From Alphaproteobacteria bacterium (GTDB lineage: Bacteria; Pseudomonadota; Alphaproteobacteria; UBA828): a stretch of 26,858 nt of DNA. The translations under genes and the position numbers were made by a program. Below the pieces are notes generated by a model that was not told where the DNA came from, did not search any database, and saw only the letters and a list, made by a program, of their open reading frames with translations. Each line of letters begins with the position of its first letter. The first letter of the stretch is position 1. Positions 15,563 through 23,555 of this stretch are shown here, in pieces. The DNA lies in NCBI GenBank assembly GCA_022826345.1, contig JAJDVB010000211.1:1-26858 (forward strand). The letters run 5' to 3'.

Positions 15563-16593
15563 CAGGGCGCCACCAGCGGGCAGCCGCGATGGGCCGTGGG
15601 GCATATCCGCCCGCCTTCGCCGGAATCGAGGCCGCTGCCGTCGAGGGCGCGGCGCACGAGGGCCGCAAGCGCTTCAATGAAGGCCGGATGCGTACCGAGT
15701 GCGGGCACGCGATGGTAGGCGGGGATACCTGCTCTCTCGGCGTGCTGGCGGTAGGTGATGTCGAGCTCCACCAGGGTCTCGCTGTGCTCGGAGACGAAGG
15801 CGATGGGCACCACAACCACGGGTACGCGGTCGCGCCCGGCGCGGTCGAGCTCGAGGGCGGTGGAGGGCTCCAGCCAGGCGAGCGGCCCGACCTTGCTCTG
15901 GTAGCAGACGGTCCAGTCCAGATCGTCGCGGCCGAGGCGGGCAACGACCTGGCGTACGGTCTCCTCCACCTGCCACTGGTAAGAGTCGCCGCGCGCGACC
16001 ACGCGCCTGGGCAGACCGTGGGCGGAGAAGAGAAGCCGAGGTGGCCCGGCCTCGGCCGCCGCCGCCAGCAAGGGCTCGATCAACGCCGCATGGGCCGCGA
16101 TCAACCCGTCTGACTGCGGATAGCAGCAGACGGCCCGCGTCGGCGCGGCGATGCCGGCAGCGTCGGCAGCCTTTTGCCACGCGCCGAGGGATGACGCCGT
16201 GGTCGTGGTCGAGAACTGCGGGTAGAGCGGCAGCAGCACGATCCGATCCGGCCCGAATGCGGCCACCTGCTGCGCCGCCGCATCGCTCACCGGGTGCCAG
16301 TAGCGCATCGCGATAACCACCTCGACCTCACCGAGATCGCCGAGAGCAGCCTGCAACGCCGCCGCCTGCACCTCGGTCTCCTCGAGCAATGGCGAACGTC
16401 CACCGATGGAGCGGTAGATCTCACGCGCTTCCGGCCCGCGGCGCTTGGCGATGAGGCGCGCGAGCAGCCGGCGCAAAGGCCCCGGCGCACCGATGATCGC
16501 CGGATCACGGAACAGGTTGCGCAGAAAGGGCTCGACGGCATCGAGCGAGTCCGGGCCACCGAGGTTCATGAGAACCACCGCAACGCGGCTCAT
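15562..16593 (-). CDS. hemH: Ferrochelatase HemH
   Basis: A 343-residue ferrochelatase that inserts Fe(II) into protoporphyrin IX. The ATG at 16591-16593 overlaps the hemE stop (ATGA); an in-frame start 7 codons earlier adds nothing recognisable. VVLMNLGGPDSL opens the protein. LLPLYPQFSTTTTAS is the porphyrin-cleft region. The catalytic histidine is His192 in FSAHGLP, and FVSEHSETLVELD contains the acidic partner. The C-terminus has Cys331 and Cys338 (CPTAHRGCPL), and Cys156/Cys157 lie mid-protein. Mycobacterial HemH binds [2Fe-2S] through Cys158, 332, 339 and 341, so three of four positions match and the fourth is Leu340. Whether a cluster forms is uncertain. Confidence 0.96.
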   Translation of the reverse strand: MSRVAVVLMNLGGPDSLDAVEPFLRNLFRDPAIIGAPGPLRRLLARLIAKRRGPEAREIYRSIGGRSPLLEETEVQAAALQAALGDLGEVEVVIAMRYWHPVSDAAAQQVAAFGPDRIVLLPLYPQFSTTTTASSLGAWQKAADAAGIAAPTRAVCCYPQSDGLIAAHAALIEPLLAAAAEAGPPRLLFSAHGLPRRVVARGDSYQWQVEETVRQVVARLGRDDLDWTVCYQSKVGPLAWLEPSTALELDRAGRDRVPVVVVPIAFVSEHSETLVELDITYRQHAERAGIPAYHRVPALGTHPAFIEALAALVRRALDGSGLDSGEGGRICPTAHRGCPLVAP

Positions 16594-17648
16594 CGCCCGT
16601 TCCCGCCCGGCCAAGCGTGCACGAGGTCAACGAGTTCCGCGACGTGTTCGGGCGGGGTTTGAGGCAGCACGCCTTCGCCTAAGTTGAAAACGAAAGAACT
16701 GTTTCCGAGCGCCTCCAGAATGCTGCTGGTGGCATCGCGCAGCGCGTCGCCGCCCGCCAACAGCGCCACGGGATCGAGGTTGCCCTGCACCGTGCAGTGC
16801 GGCTGCAAACGTGCTGCCGCCCAGGCCGGCGGGATAGTGCTGTCGATGGAGACCGCATCCACGCCGGTCTCGGCCGCGAAGCGCTCAAAGGCTACACCGG
16901 CCCCGCGCGGGTAGCCGATGATCGGGGCCGCTGGGTGCGTGGCCTTCACCTCGGCCACGATCCTTTTGATGGGTTCGATGCTCCAGCGTGCGAATTCGCT
17001 CTCGGGCAAAGCGCCCGCCCAGCTGTCGAAGACTTGCACCGCGTCGGCCCCGGCATCGAGCTGGGCGATCAGGTGCGCCGTCACCGCCTCGCGCACGGTC
17101 TCGATCAGCCGCCCGAAGCTCTCGGGATCGCGATAGGCCCATCCCTTGACTGTCGCAAAGTCCCGGCTCCGGCCGCCACCGACCATGTAGGTCGCAAGGG
17201 TCCACGGCGCCCCAGCGAAGCCCAATACCGTTGCCCGTGGAGACGACGACGCCACGACCCGTTCCATCGCCTCATAGACAGGTGCGAGATGGCACCTCTG
17301 GCGTTCCGCATCGAACACGAGCAGGGGCCCGCCCTCTGGAATCGGCTCAAGGCGGGGTCCTTCTCCTTCCTCGAACCAGAGCTTCACGCCAAGCGCCTGA
17401 GCCACCACCAGGATGTCTGAGAACAGGATGATCCCATCGAAGGGAAAACGGCGCACGGGTTGAAGCGTAGCCTCCACTGCCAGCGCTGGGTCGTAGCAGA
17501 GATCGAGGAAGGACCCCGCCTCTGCCCGCAGCGCGCGGTATTCTGGCAAGTAGCGCCCAGCCTGCCGCATCAGCCAGAGCGGCGGCGGGTGCTGTGCTTC
17601 CCCCCGAAGTGCCGCGAGAAGCGGTTTGTAGTGCGTGTCTACGGTCAC
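16590..17648 (-). CDS. hemE: Uroporphyrinogen decarboxylase HemE
   Basis: A 352-residue enzyme that decarboxylates the four acetate side chains of uroporphyrinogen III to give coproporphyrinogen III. PPPLWLMRQAGRYLPEYRAL is the N-terminal signature, followed by FDGIILFSDILV with the catalytic Asp. GFAGAPWTLATYMVGG and FDSWAGALPESEF are further family motifs. The start is GTG at 17646-17648 (MTVDTHYKPLLAALRGE); the ribosome binding site is weak. It is the first gene of the minus-strand hemE-hemH-hemJ-dcd set. It borders the divergent gap that is the oriC candidate, as in Caulobacter and Rickettsia. Confidence 0.98.
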   Translation of the reverse strand: MTVDTHYKPLLAALRGEAQHPPPLWLMRQAGRYLPEYRALRAEAGSFLDLCYDPALAVEATLQPVRRFPFDGIILFSDILVVAQALGVKLWFEEGEGPRLEPIPEGGPLLVFDAERQRCHLAPVYEAMERVVASSSPRATVLGFAGAPWTLATYMVGGGRSRDFATVKGWAYRDPESFGRLIETVREAVTAHLIAQLDAGADAVQVFDSWAGALPESEFARWSIEPIKRIVAEVKATHPAAPIIGYPRGAGVAFERFAAETGVDAVSIDSTIPPAWAAARLQPHCTVQGNLDPVALLAGGDALRDATSSILEALGNSSFVFNLGEGVLPQTPPEHVAELVDLVHAWPGGNGR

Positions 17649-18061
17649 GAGTCAGCTCTTGTCCCCGGCTTCGTCAGACTATCTTCATTAAATGAGTCTT
17701 AGTAAGGGTGGATGATGTTGTTGGAGTGGAGGAGGGGATTCCGGTGTTCATCCCACGGGTCAGGTGAGTGGTCGCTTGGCTCTTGCTGCGGACGGGCTCG
17801 AACTGAAAAAGCCGTGAACAGCCAGCGCTATTGGGTCCCTCAGAGGTAATGGGAAAATGAGGATATCGGGGAAGATCACCCGCTGGGGGCGGCCATAAGG
17901 GCCTTATCCCCGCTATGACAGTCTTGTGACATGGATGATTGGATAAGTTGGGGATAGGCTGAGGATCGACGGGCCGGGCAGCGTTGCCCAGGCTTTTTCC
18001 ACATAAAGGCGTTGAGGACTCGCGACTGTGCGGGCGCAGCGCGAAGAGTCGTGGCGGGTTC
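17649..18061. other. Candidate chromosomal replication origin (oriC) and divergent hemE/ppsR promoter region
   Basis: 413 bp with no gene. In Caulobacter oriC lies between hemE and the first gene of the ppsR-maf-aroE-coaE-dnaQ series, and the same order is found here. DnaA-box-like 9-mers (consensus TTATCCACA) are at 17995-18003 plus (8/9), 17904-17912 plus (7/9), 17938-17946 minus (7/9), 17949-17957 minus (7/9) and 17707-17715 minus (7/9). A palindrome centred on 17901 (ATAAGGGCCTTAT core) overlaps one box. TTAA-N7-TTAG at 17688-17702 is one base from the CtrA consensus. GANTC (CcrM) sites are at 17649, 17694, 18017 and 18046. No box is perfect, so the call leans on synteny. Confidence 0.7.
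17688..17702. promoter_or_regulatory. Candidate CtrA-binding site
   Basis: TTAA, seven bases, then TTAG: one mismatch from the CtrA consensus TTAA-N7-TTAA. The spacer contains GAGTC, a GANTC methylation site. It lies 40 bp upstream of the hemE start on the hemE side of the putative origin. In Caulobacter CtrA silences oriC from sites near hemE. No ctrA gene is in the window, so this is inference. Confidence 0.4.
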
Positions 18062-18877
18062 ATGCGAAGGTTTCATCTACATCTGGTCTCGGATGCTACC
18101 GGCGAGACCTGCATCACGATAGCGCGCGCGGCGGCGGCGCAGTTTCAGGGCGTGGAAGCCGTCGAGCACCTGTGGTCGTTGGTGCGCACGGAGAGCCAGC
18201 TGCGGGGCGTTCTCGCCCACGTCGAGGCGGAGCCCGGCGTGGTGATGTTCACACTCGTGGACCCACAGCTTCAAGCCCTCCTGCACGAGGAGTGCCGGCG
18301 CATCGAAGTTCCGTGTATCCCACTGCTCGACACGGCGATCACGGCGTTGAGCGGCTTCCTCGGCATCGAGAGCCGCAATCAGCCGGGCAGCCAGCACGTC
18401 ATGGATGAAGCCTATCTCAAGCGCATCGAGGCGATGAACTACGCGCTCGCCCACGACGACGGGCACTCGCCGACATCGCTGCGCGAGGCGGACATCGTGC
18501 TGGTCGGCGTATCGCGGACCTCGAAGACACCGACCTGCTTCTACTTGGCCAATCGCGGCCTCAAGGCGGCCAATGTGCCAGTGGTGCCGGGTAGCCTGCT
18601 CCCACCGGAGCTTGCGGCGCCGCAGGATGTGCTGGTCGTTGGTCTCACCTGTCACCCGGAACAGCTGATCGATATCCGGCGCAGCCGCATGCGCATGATC
18701 GGCGACATCGGCGAGACCGCTTATGTGGATCCACTCCAGGTCGAGCAGGAGGTGCGGCAGGCGCGGCGATTATACGCAGAGGCGGGATGGCCGGTGATCG
18801 ATGTGACCCACCGCTCGATCGAGGAAACCGCTGCCGCGATCCTCCAGCTGCACGACCGGCGCGCACTTTCCCCTTGA
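18062..18877 (+). CDS. ppsR: PEP synthase / pyruvate phosphate dikinase regulatory protein (kinase-pyrophosphorylase, DUF299)
   Basis: A 271-residue bifunctional Ser/Thr kinase and Pi-dependent pyrophosphorylase that inactivates or reactivates PEP synthase or pyruvate, phosphate dikinase. FHLHLVSDATGET at 4-16 is the family opening. The P-loop-like GVSRTSKTP is at 149-157. CHPEQLIDIRRSRM and IDVTHRSIEETAA near the C-terminus are conserved. Whether its target here is PEP synthase (PSRP) or PPDK (PDRP) cannot be told. The ATG at 18062 is preferred over one 26 codons earlier because homology begins there; the upstream codons run into the DnaA-box-like region. It is the first plus-strand gene after the putative origin, as in Caulobacter. 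Confidence 0.93.
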   Translation: MRRFHLHLVSDATGETCITIARAAAAQFQGVEAVEHLWSLVRTESQLRGVLAHVEAEPGVVMFTLVDPQLQALLHEECRRIEVPCIPLLDTAITALSGFLGIESRNQPGSQHVMDEAYLKRIEAMNYALAHDDGHSPTSLREADIVLVGVSRTSKTPTCFYLANRGLKAANVPVVPGSLLPPELAAPQDVLVVGLTCHPEQLIDIRRSRMRMIGDIGETAYVDPLQVEQEVRQARRLYAEAGWPVIDVTHRSIEETAAAILQLHDRRALSP

Positions 18878-18949
18878 GCGGTTGGCGCGGCGCGGGAAGC
18901 GTATATTCTGCGCCGCAGCAAGGACGAGCCGGGAGAGGAAGGCATATCC

Positions 18950-19591
18950 ATGGCCGCTGTCGAGGCTAGCCCGGCCCCTCACGGAGAGGTTGGCGAAAGA
19001 AATGTGGTGCTCGCCTCTCAGGCGGCGGTGCGGGCGGCGATACTGCGGGCCGCGGGCCTCTCCTTCTCGGTCCAGCCGGCGCGGGTGGACGAAGGCGCGA
19101 TCAAGGACGCCATGCGGGCCGAGGATCCCGAGGGGCGGGAGACTGCGCGGGCGCTCGCCTCTCTCAAGGCGCGGCGGGTGAGCGCCGGCGCGGCGGGCGC
19201 CTTCGTCATCGGCGCGGATCAGCTCCTGGTCTGCGGCGACGAGTGGTTCGACAAGCCGGTAGATGTGGCCGACGCTAGGGGACAGCTTCAGCGGTTGCGC
19301 GGCCGCCGCCATACGCTGGTGACCGCGGTTTCCGTGGTGTGTGACGGGGCCGAGATCTGGGGCGACTTGGCCTGCCCCGCGTTGACCATGCGCCCGTTCT
19401 CCGATGCCTTTTTGGAGCGCTATCTGGAGCGCGCGGGCGACGGAATTCTTGCCTGTGTCGGCGGCTACGAGGCCGAGGGTCTGGGCGCGCAGCTTCTCGC
19501 GGAGATCGAGGGAGACTGGTTCGCGGTGCTGGGTCTGCCGCTGCTGCCGCTGTTGGCGTTCCTCCGCGAACACGGGCTGGTGGAAACATGA
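18950..19591 (+). CDS. maf: Maf-like nucleoside triphosphate pyrophosphatase
   Basis: A 213-residue Maf/Ham1-superfamily protein that hydrolyses non-canonical or selected NTPs to NMP and pyrophosphate. VVLASQAAVRAAIL at about 19-32 replaces the usual 'LASxSPRR' substrate loop. VIGADQLL and WFDKPVD are the conserved central motifs. GAQLLAEIEGDWFAVLGLPLLPLL is the C-terminal signature. The first 17 residues are an extra tail. AGGAAGG is upstream of the ATG. TATATT at 18902-18907 could be a -10 box, but no well-spaced -35 is seen. The stop overlaps the aroE start by 4 bp. Confidence 0.9.
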   Translation: MAAVEASPAPHGEVGERNVVLASQAAVRAAILRAAGLSFSVQPARVDEGAIKDAMRAEDPEGRETARALASLKARRVSAGAAGAFVIGADQLLVCGDEWFDKPVDVADARGQLQRLRGRRHTLVTAVSVVCDGAEIWGDLACPALTMRPFSDAFLERYLERAGDGILACVGGYEAEGLGAQLLAEIEGDWFAVLGLPLLPLLAFLREHGLVET

Positions 19592-20427
19592 TCATCACCG
19601 GCGCGGCACGACTGGCCGGGGTCATGGGCTGGCCGGTGGCGCATTCGCGCTCGCCGCGCATCCACGGCTACTGGCTCGAGGAGAAGGGGATTGACGGCGC
19701 CTACCTGCCGCTTGCAGTCCGGCCCGAGGCTTTGGACGCCGCCCTCGCTGCGCTGCCCGCCCTGGGCTTTCGTGGGTGCAACCTGACCGCACCGCACAAG
19801 GAGGCCGCGCTCGCGCGCATGGACACGCTGTCGGAGACCGCGCGCCGGATCGGCGCGGTCAACACCGTGACGGTCGGGAACGACGGGGCGCTGCACGGCG
19901 ACAACACCGATGGCTATGGCTTCATCAGCCACCTGCGTCAGGAGGCGCCGGGCTGGGAGGCTGGGGCACCGGTCACGGTGCTGGGGGCCGGCGGTGCTGC
20001 GCGGGCGGTGGTGGATGCGCTCTCAGCCGCAGGGGTCTCCGAAATCCGCCTGCTCAACCGTTCCGGCGAGCGCGCGGCGGCGCTCGCGAGGGGGGCGGGC
20101 GAGACGGTGCGCCCCCTCCCGTGGGACCAGCGGGACGAGGCGCTGGCCGGCTGCGGCTTGCTCGTCAACACCACTAATCTCGGCCAAGTGGGCAAGCCGG
20201 CCCTCAATCTCGCTCTCGACCGGCTGCCGGTCGATGCGGTGGTCTACGATCTGGTCTATGCGCCGCTTGAAACCGATCTGCTCAATGCAGCTCGCGCCAG
20301 GGGACACGTTGCGGTGGACGGGCTCGGCATGTTAATTCACCAGGCCCGGCCCGGCTTCGCGGCCTGGTTTGGCGCCGAAGCGGAGGCCACGGCGGCACTC
20401 CGCACCTTCGCCGCCGAAGGGCTGTGA
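19588..20427 (+). CDS. aroE: Shikimate 5-dehydrogenase AroE
   Basis: A 279-residue NADP-dependent enzyme reducing 3-dehydroshikimate to shikimate. VAHSRSPRIHGYWL is the substrate-binding loop. NLTAPHKEAAL contains catalytic Lys71, and GDNTDGYGF contains the partner Asp108. VTVLGAGGAARAVVDAL is the nucleotide-binding fold. The later loop reads NTTNLGQVGKPAL where most relatives have 'NxTSLGMxG', so two positions differ. The ATG lies within the maf stop (ATGA) and coaE begins 12 bp after the stop, giving a tight maf-aroE-coaE-dnaQ operon. Confidence 0.96.
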   Translation: MIITGAARLAGVMGWPVAHSRSPRIHGYWLEEKGIDGAYLPLAVRPEALDAALAALPALGFRGCNLTAPHKEAALARMDTLSETARRIGAVNTVTVGNDGALHGDNTDGYGFISHLRQEAPGWEAGAPVTVLGAGGAARAVVDALSAAGVSEIRLLNRSGERAAALARGAGETVRPLPWDQRDEALAGCGLLVNTTNLGQVGKPALNLALDRLPVDAVVYDLVYAPLETDLLNAARARGHVAVDGLGMLIHQARPGFAAWFGAEAEATAALRTFAAEGL

Positions 20428-20439
20428 CGGGGGCCGGCC

Positions 20440-21108
20440 GTGGTCATCCTCGGCCTTACCGGCTCCATCGGCATGGGCAAGACCACCGTCGCGAACGCCC
20501 TGCGCGCCTCGGGCGCCGCGGTCTTCGACGCCGATGCGGCGGTCCACCGGCTGCTCGCGGCTGGCGGGGCCGCGGTGGGGCCGGTGCTCGCGCGCTTTCC
20601 CGATGCCGGGGTGGGCGAGGGTGCCGCGCGCGCCGTCGACCGGGGGGCGCTCGGCGCGACGGTCTTCGCGGACCCTGAAGCCCTGGCGGAACTTGAGGCG
20701 ATCCTTCACCCTCTGGTCCGTGCGGGCGAGCGGCACTTCCTCTCGACCAGCCAGCGGCGCGGCTGCCGTCTCGCGGTGCTCGATGTGCCGCTACTGTTCG
20801 AGACCGGCGGTGAGGCCCGCTGCGACGCGACGCTGGTGGTCTCGGCGCCGGCCTTCGTACAACGGGCGCGGGTGCTGGGCCGGTCCCGGATGACCGAGGA
20901 TCGCCTGGCCGCTATCCTTGCCCGTCAGATGCCGGATTGGGAGAAGCGCAGGCGCGCGGATTTCGTGATCCGCACCGGGCTCGACAGGCGGGTCTCGCGG
21001 CTCGCCGCGCGGCGGATCGCAGCCCGCCTCTCCAGCGAGCGCGGCACCCGTTGGCCGCGCTGCTGGGCCGGGGCGCTGGTTAGAGCTGGAGGCCGTGGCC
21101 ATGCGTGA
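20440..21108 (+). CDS. coaE: Dephospho-CoA kinase CoaE
   Basis: A 222-residue P-loop kinase for the last step of CoA synthesis. GLTGSIGMGKTT holds the P-loop (8-15). VFDADAAVHRLL follows, then LEAILHPLVR, LDVPLLFETGGE and the lid/adenine region with RMTEDRLAAILARQMP and KRRRADFVIRTG. The start is GTG at 20440, preceded by a GGGGG run; no ATG is available near the homology start. The last 25 or so residues are Arg/Trp-rich and not conserved. They overlap dnaQ by 8 bp. Confidence 0.95.
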   Translation: MVILGLTGSIGMGKTTVANALRASGAAVFDADAAVHRLLAAGGAAVGPVLARFPDAGVGEGAARAVDRGALGATVFADPEALAELEAILHPLVRAGERHFLSTSQRRGCRLAVLDVPLLFETGGEARCDATLVVSAPAFVQRARVLGRSRMTEDRLAAILARQMPDWEKRRRADFVIRTGLDRRVSRLAARRIAARLSSERGTRWPRCWAGALVRAGGRGHA

Positions 21109-21778
21109 GGTCGTGCTCGACACGGAAACCACCGGCATCGATCCGGCGGCAGGCCACAGGATCGTCGAGGTCGGTGCGGTCGAGCTGGTCAACCACATCC
21201 CCTCCGGCCGGCGCTTCCAGCGCTATCTCGACCCCGAGCGCGACATGCCGGAGGACGCCGAGCGCGTGCACGGGCTCAACCGCGCCTTCCTCGCCAAGCA
21301 CCGGCGCTTCGCCGACGAGGCCGACGCGCTGCTCGAATTCATCGGCGATGCAAGGCTCGTCATGCACAACGCGCCCTTCGATCTTGGCTTCCTCAATGCC
21401 GAGTTGGAGCGCATCCGCAGGGCCCCCATCCTGGCGGAGCGGACGGTGGATACGCTCTCCATCGCGCGGCGCAAGTATCCCGGCGCGCCGGCGAGCCTCG
21501 ATGCTCTCTGCAAGCGCTTCGGGATCGATCGCTCCATGCGGGAGAAGCACGGCGCGCTGCTGGACGCCGAGCTGCTCACCGAGGTCTATCTGGAGCTCAC
21601 CGGCGGCCGCCAGCCTGGGCTTGAGCTGCAGCGGGCGGCGCCGGTGCGGGATGCTGCGCCGGTGCCCCGTGCCGACCGCGCCGCCCGTGCGCCGAGGCCG
21701 CACGAACCCACGGCGGAAGAGGCCGCAGCCCACGCCGCCTTCGTCGCCACGCTCAAAGATCCGATCTGGAACGACTGA
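21101..21778 (+). CDS. dnaQ: DNA polymerase III epsilon subunit DnaQ (3'-5' proofreading exonuclease)
   Basis: A 225-residue DEDDh exonuclease. LDTETTG at 6-12 gives the first Asp/Glu pair. VMHNAPFDLGFLN contains the second Asp. HGALLDAELL contains the catalytic His and last Asp. The C-terminal third is Pro/Arg/Ala-rich, ending FVATLKDPIWND, which should bind the alpha subunit. ATG 21101 is chosen over GTG 21095 because GGAGG at 21088-21092 is 8 bp from the ATG but only 2 bp from the GTG. In Caulobacter the next gene is secB; here a DUF1028 gene follows. Confidence 0.95.
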   Translation: MREVVLDTETTGIDPAAGHRIVEVGAVELVNHIPSGRRFQRYLDPERDMPEDAERVHGLNRAFLAKHRRFADEADALLEFIGDARLVMHNAPFDLGFLNAELERIRRAPILAERTVDTLSIARRKYPGAPASLDALCKRFGIDRSMREKHGALLDAELLTEVYLELTGGRQPGLELQRAAPVRDAAPVPRADRAARAPRPHEPTAEEAAAHAAFVATLKDPIWND

Positions 21779-21850
21779 GCACGCTCGCCTCGACACCTTT
21801 CTGGCGATGCGGCAGGATCGCGCCGCTGCTGCGAAGAGGGAGAGGCCACC

Positions 21851-22585
21851 ATGACCTACACGGTGCTTGCCAGCAATCCGGACACCGGCGAGATCGGAAT
21901 CGCGTCCACGACGATCACCATCAACTTCAGCCGAACCTTCCCGGTGCATCGGCATCTTGTGCCTGACCTGAAGGATCGGGGGATCATCGTCGCCCCGATG
22001 GCGACCATCCATCCGCAGAACGGGCACCGCCTCTGCGACCTGCGGGATGTCGGGGTCGGCTGGGACGACATGGAGACCGAGCTGGAGAAGCACGACGAGC
22101 ACTGGAGCTGGCGGCAGATCGGCGCGGTGACGGCCACCGGCGAGACCTGGGTTCGCACCGGCTCCGACGCCTGGAACCATGCGAGCCATGTCGTGGCCGA
22201 GGGCTCGATCGCGATGGGCAACTACATGGACGGCCCCGGGCCGGTGCAGGCCATGGCCAAGGCGCTCGAAGACAACCGGGGTGAGGCCATGGACGAGCGG
22301 CTGCTGCGCGCCATCGAGGCCGGCAAGGCGGCCGGCGGGCAGGGCCAGCCGGATATCGGGCCGGTGCCGGAATCCTGGGCGATGATCCAGGTGTTCAACG
22401 GCAAACAACCGTGGCCGGCGGTCGATGTGCGGGTGGACTTTGACGTGGACCCGGTGCCGAAACTCCGCCGTCTGGTGACGCAGCTCAAGAACATGGACAA
22501 GGTGCTGCACACGATGTCGTTCGACCCGTCACGGACCTTTGACGTCTACGGCGTGGTCTTCGACATGTACAACGCCCAGGTTTAG
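21851..22585 (+). CDS. DUF1028 family protein
   Basis: A 244-residue protein. It opens TYTVLASNPDTGEIGIAS, as DUF1028 members do ('FSIVARDPxTGExGVA'). VVAEGSIAMGNYMDGPGPVQAM and DERLLRAIEAGKAAGGQGQPD are the other family motifs. I believe Pfam groups DUF1028 with N-terminal-nucleophile hydrolases, which would make Thr2 the nucleophile after Met removal; that is from memory and not visible here. No signal peptide is seen. GGGAGAGG precedes the ATG. The gene starts 72 bp after dnaQ and converges with the hydrolase gene at 22647. Confidence 0.82.
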   Translation: MTYTVLASNPDTGEIGIASTTITINFSRTFPVHRHLVPDLKDRGIIVAPMATIHPQNGHRLCDLRDVGVGWDDMETELEKHDEHWSWRQIGAVTATGETWVRTGSDAWNHASHVVAEGSIAMGNYMDGPGPVQAMAKALEDNRGEAMDERLLRAIEAGKAAGGQGQPDIGPVPESWAMIQVFNGKQPWPAVDVRVDFDVDPVPKLRRLVTQLKNMDKVLHTMSFDPSRTFDVYGVVFDMYNAQV

Positions 22586-22646
22586 ACGCGGCTCCTTTCA
22601 GGGGTCAGCTACGGCTTACTGCGGTGGTAGGTCCTGTTCCGCCCGA

Positions 22647-23465
22647 TTAGCTGATGAAGCTCGGGCTCTTCCGCCAGAGCTCCTCCCTCGCGTAGGCCTC
22701 GCCCCGGTGCTCGTATTCGGCTAGGTCGATCACCGCTGCCGCGAGCTCCTCGGGATGGCAGTTGAAGCAGCAGTGAGCTCCGGGCACCTCGCCGTAGGTG
22801 AATTCCTCAAGCCGGCCTGAGAGTCGTGGGTCCCAGGCCCAACGCCACTCCCAGTCGAACGTCATGTCCTTCACGCCGTTGATGTAACTTCTCGGAATCT
22901 GCTTGATCCGGGGGTCTTCGTAGAAGCGCTTCAGGTCGGCCTTGTCGGTGAATGAGCGGAGTGGCTGCGGCTGCCAACGTTCGAGATCGGCAGTCTGTTG
23001 CTCGGCTGTCATGTCTTGCATCCAGCGCGCACGCACCACGTCGTGGGGCGGGATCGGGTATCGGTTGTCATGGATTTCGGGGACGATGGTCGAGAACTCC
23101 GGCGGGCAGGTATCCAAAAGGCATTCCCCGTCGGCCAGAACGAAGGCCATGTACCAGATGCCGTGCACGACCCTTTCTGGAATTTCCTGCATGGTGAGTT
23201 GGACCATGAGACCGCCGATCGAGTTTCCGACGAGCACCACCCGGTCGAGCTTCTTGTCGGCGATGAATTCGGCGTAAACCCTGGGGTAGTCGGTGAGCGT
23301 GACGCTTTCGATCTCTGATATTCTGCTGCCGTGCCCCGGTCCATCGGGCGCATACGCCTCCCGCCCCCAGGCGGTCATGACCGCGAGGACTTTGTCCCAA
23401 CACCAACCCGCCCGCCACGAGGGGTGGATGAATACGTATTGCAGGTCTTGCTTGATCCTCGCCAT
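22647..23465 (-). CDS. Alpha/beta-fold hydrolase (esterase / hydroxynitrile-lyase-like group)
   Basis: A 272-residue protein of the plant methylesterase/hydroxynitrile-lyase-like group of alpha/beta hydrolases. YVFIHPSWRAGWCWDKV is the oxyanion-hole strand, as in 'HGxxHGAWCW'. The nucleophile is Ser82 in VGNSIGG. Asp200 (NGVKD) and His231 (PGAHCCFNCHPEEL) complete a plausible triad. The histidine sits in an unusual cysteine-rich stretch. The ATG at 23463-23465 is chosen because GAGGGAG lies 8 bp upstream; a TTG two codons earlier is less likely. It is downstream of the SDR gene on the same strand (90-bp gap), so a joint transcript is plausible. The substrate is unknown. Confidence 0.85.
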   Translation of the reverse strand: MARIKQDLQYVFIHPSWRAGWCWDKVLAVMTAWGREAYAPDGPGHGSRISEIESVTLTDYPRVYAEFIADKKLDRVVLVGNSIGGLMVQLTMQEIPERVVHGIWYMAFVLADGECLLDTCPPEFSTIVPEIHDNRYPIPPHDVVRARWMQDMTAEQQTADLERWQPQPLRSFTDKADLKRFYEDPRIKQIPRSYINGVKDMTFDWEWRWAWDPRLSGRLEEFTYGEVPGAHCCFNCHPEELAAAVIDLAEYEHRGEAYAREELWRKSPSFIS

Positions 23466-23555
23466 GTTCAACGCTCCCTCGTCGAGGCCGCAGTCGAGGT
23501 AAGAGTGTGTGTCCTCTCCCAGCCCCCGCCGCGTGGGTGCGGACAGGCGAGCCCG

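Noticed and set aside
21080..22510. A 476-codon minus-strand frame across dnaQ and DUF1028.
   Set aside because: It spans two well-supported genes on the other strand and looks like a composition artefact.
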